Below the pieces are notes generated by a model, which was not told the DNA's origin, made no database searches, and saw only the letters and a list, made by a program, of their open reading frames with translations. From Fischerella sp. CENA71 (GTDB lineage: Bacteria; Cyanobacteriota; Cyanobacteriia; Cyanobacteriales; Nostocaceae), in assembly GCA_024239075.1 (NCBI GenBank), contig JANBVI010000079.1, positions 118,962 to 182,961 on the forward strand: a stretch of 64,000 nt of DNA, read 5' to 3'. Position numbers and translations under genes: made by a program. Shown here in pieces: positions 63,610 through 64,000 of the stretch. Numbering within the stretch: position 1 is the first letter of the stretch; each line of letters starts with the position of its first letter.

Positions 63610-64000
63610 TGGTTCGTAGGGGCGATCACAATAGGTTCAAATCAGGGAATTGCTGAATTGTGGTATGAATTCGGATGTAGAGACGCGATACATCGGGTCT
63701 CTACAAAGATTTTGGCATTACGCAGAATCATCTTCAGTAGAGTGTTTATCTTGTCCCTCACTCGCATAATTGCATATTTTAGTTTTAAGCAATTTACCAA
63801 ACATCGTATTAATGACAAACGCAAAGGAATCTATAAAAATCAAATCCAAAACACGGTTGATCATTGATCTTCCTGGAACTTAATCGTGTATAAAGTCATA
63901 TTTGAGGTTGATAGCACACAACTGTATACTGTCTACCTCTATATAAATCTCCAAGTTCTTACAGAAATTCTCCAGATAAAAATTTGTGATTTAGGACTGA
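63610..64000. other. Terminal gap, palindrome, no gene
   Basis: 391 bp after the Hsp70-like gene. A perfect 8-bp stem GTAGAGAC/GTCTCTAC at 63677-63704 belongs to the GAGACGCG family. No gene is supported in either direction; two ~60-codon open frames overlap the palindrome. Confidence 0.5.

Noticed and set aside
63620-63660. tRNA-like GGTTCAAATC
   Set aside because: No matching acceptor, D and anticodon stems could be drawn; no tRNA genes were identified anywhere in the window.

Overview
The window is chromosomal DNA from a filamentous, probably heterocyst-forming cyanobacterium of the Nostocales type. Evidence: a PSII D1-type gene plus psbH and psbN; beta-carboxysome shell genes ccmK3/ccmK4; hetZ with a patU-type partner; many HIP1 octamers (GCGATCGC); and heptameric and palindromic repeats typical of Nostocales. 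I saw no tRNA, rRNA, CRISPR array, phage or intact insertion sequence. All family assignments come from reading the proteins, not from database searches.

Layout. 0-8 kb: a UPF0182 membrane protein whose N-terminus is repeat-derived, a 'rogue' D1 that has lost several Mn4CaO5 ligands, and the heterocyst genes patU and hetZ on the minus strand. 8-15 kb: ccmK4/ccmK3, an alpha/beta hydrolase, a branched-chain aminotransferase, a tautomerase, a two-gene ParA/coiled-coil operon that looks like a type 2 carboxysome-positioning system (McdAB), and a CYP110-like P450. 15-24 kb: a DUF697 GTPase, a lone C5 DNA methyltransferase, deoC, recO (carrying an in-frame palindromic repeat), an MFS permease, a GT4 glycosyltransferase, and recR (no standard start codon where the conserved N-terminus begins). 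24-34 kb: small unknowns, a phosphate-type binding lipoprotein, the two halves of a D-glutamate cyclase as separate overlapping genes, cysQ, a PfkB kinase, rsmI, rpsU, pth, tatA, psbH/psbN and a possible CcmS. 34-41 kb: an ABC exporter, a prohibitin, DUF1824, an ABC-F ATPase, a TenA-like protein and a secreted methyltransferase-like protein. 41-50 kb: two AAA-like STAND-type ATPases (one with 14 WD40 repeats), a GH13 amylase behind a 21-bp tandem array, and a fasciclin protein. 50-64 kb: NmrA-like reductase, hydrolase, YjbQ, aminotransferase, relic RRM gene, divergent SAM synthetase, P-type ATPase, creatininase-like protein, UvsE and an Hsp70-like protein.

Themes. Carboxysome functions recur: shell subunits, probable positioning ATPase and adaptor 3-4 kb away, and perhaps an assembly chaperone. 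DNA repair genes (recO, recR, uvsE) are scattered. The most unusual non-coding signal is repeats: one G-rich/C-rich palindromic family sits in the same reading frame in two unrelated proteins and also in an intergenic gap, alongside two MITE-like elements, 21-bp tandem arrays and heptamer repeats touching gene ends. No single clearly new multi-gene system stands out; the strongest leads are the in-frame palindromic element, the rogue D1, the McdAB/CcmK neighbourhood and the paired AAA/WD40 genes.
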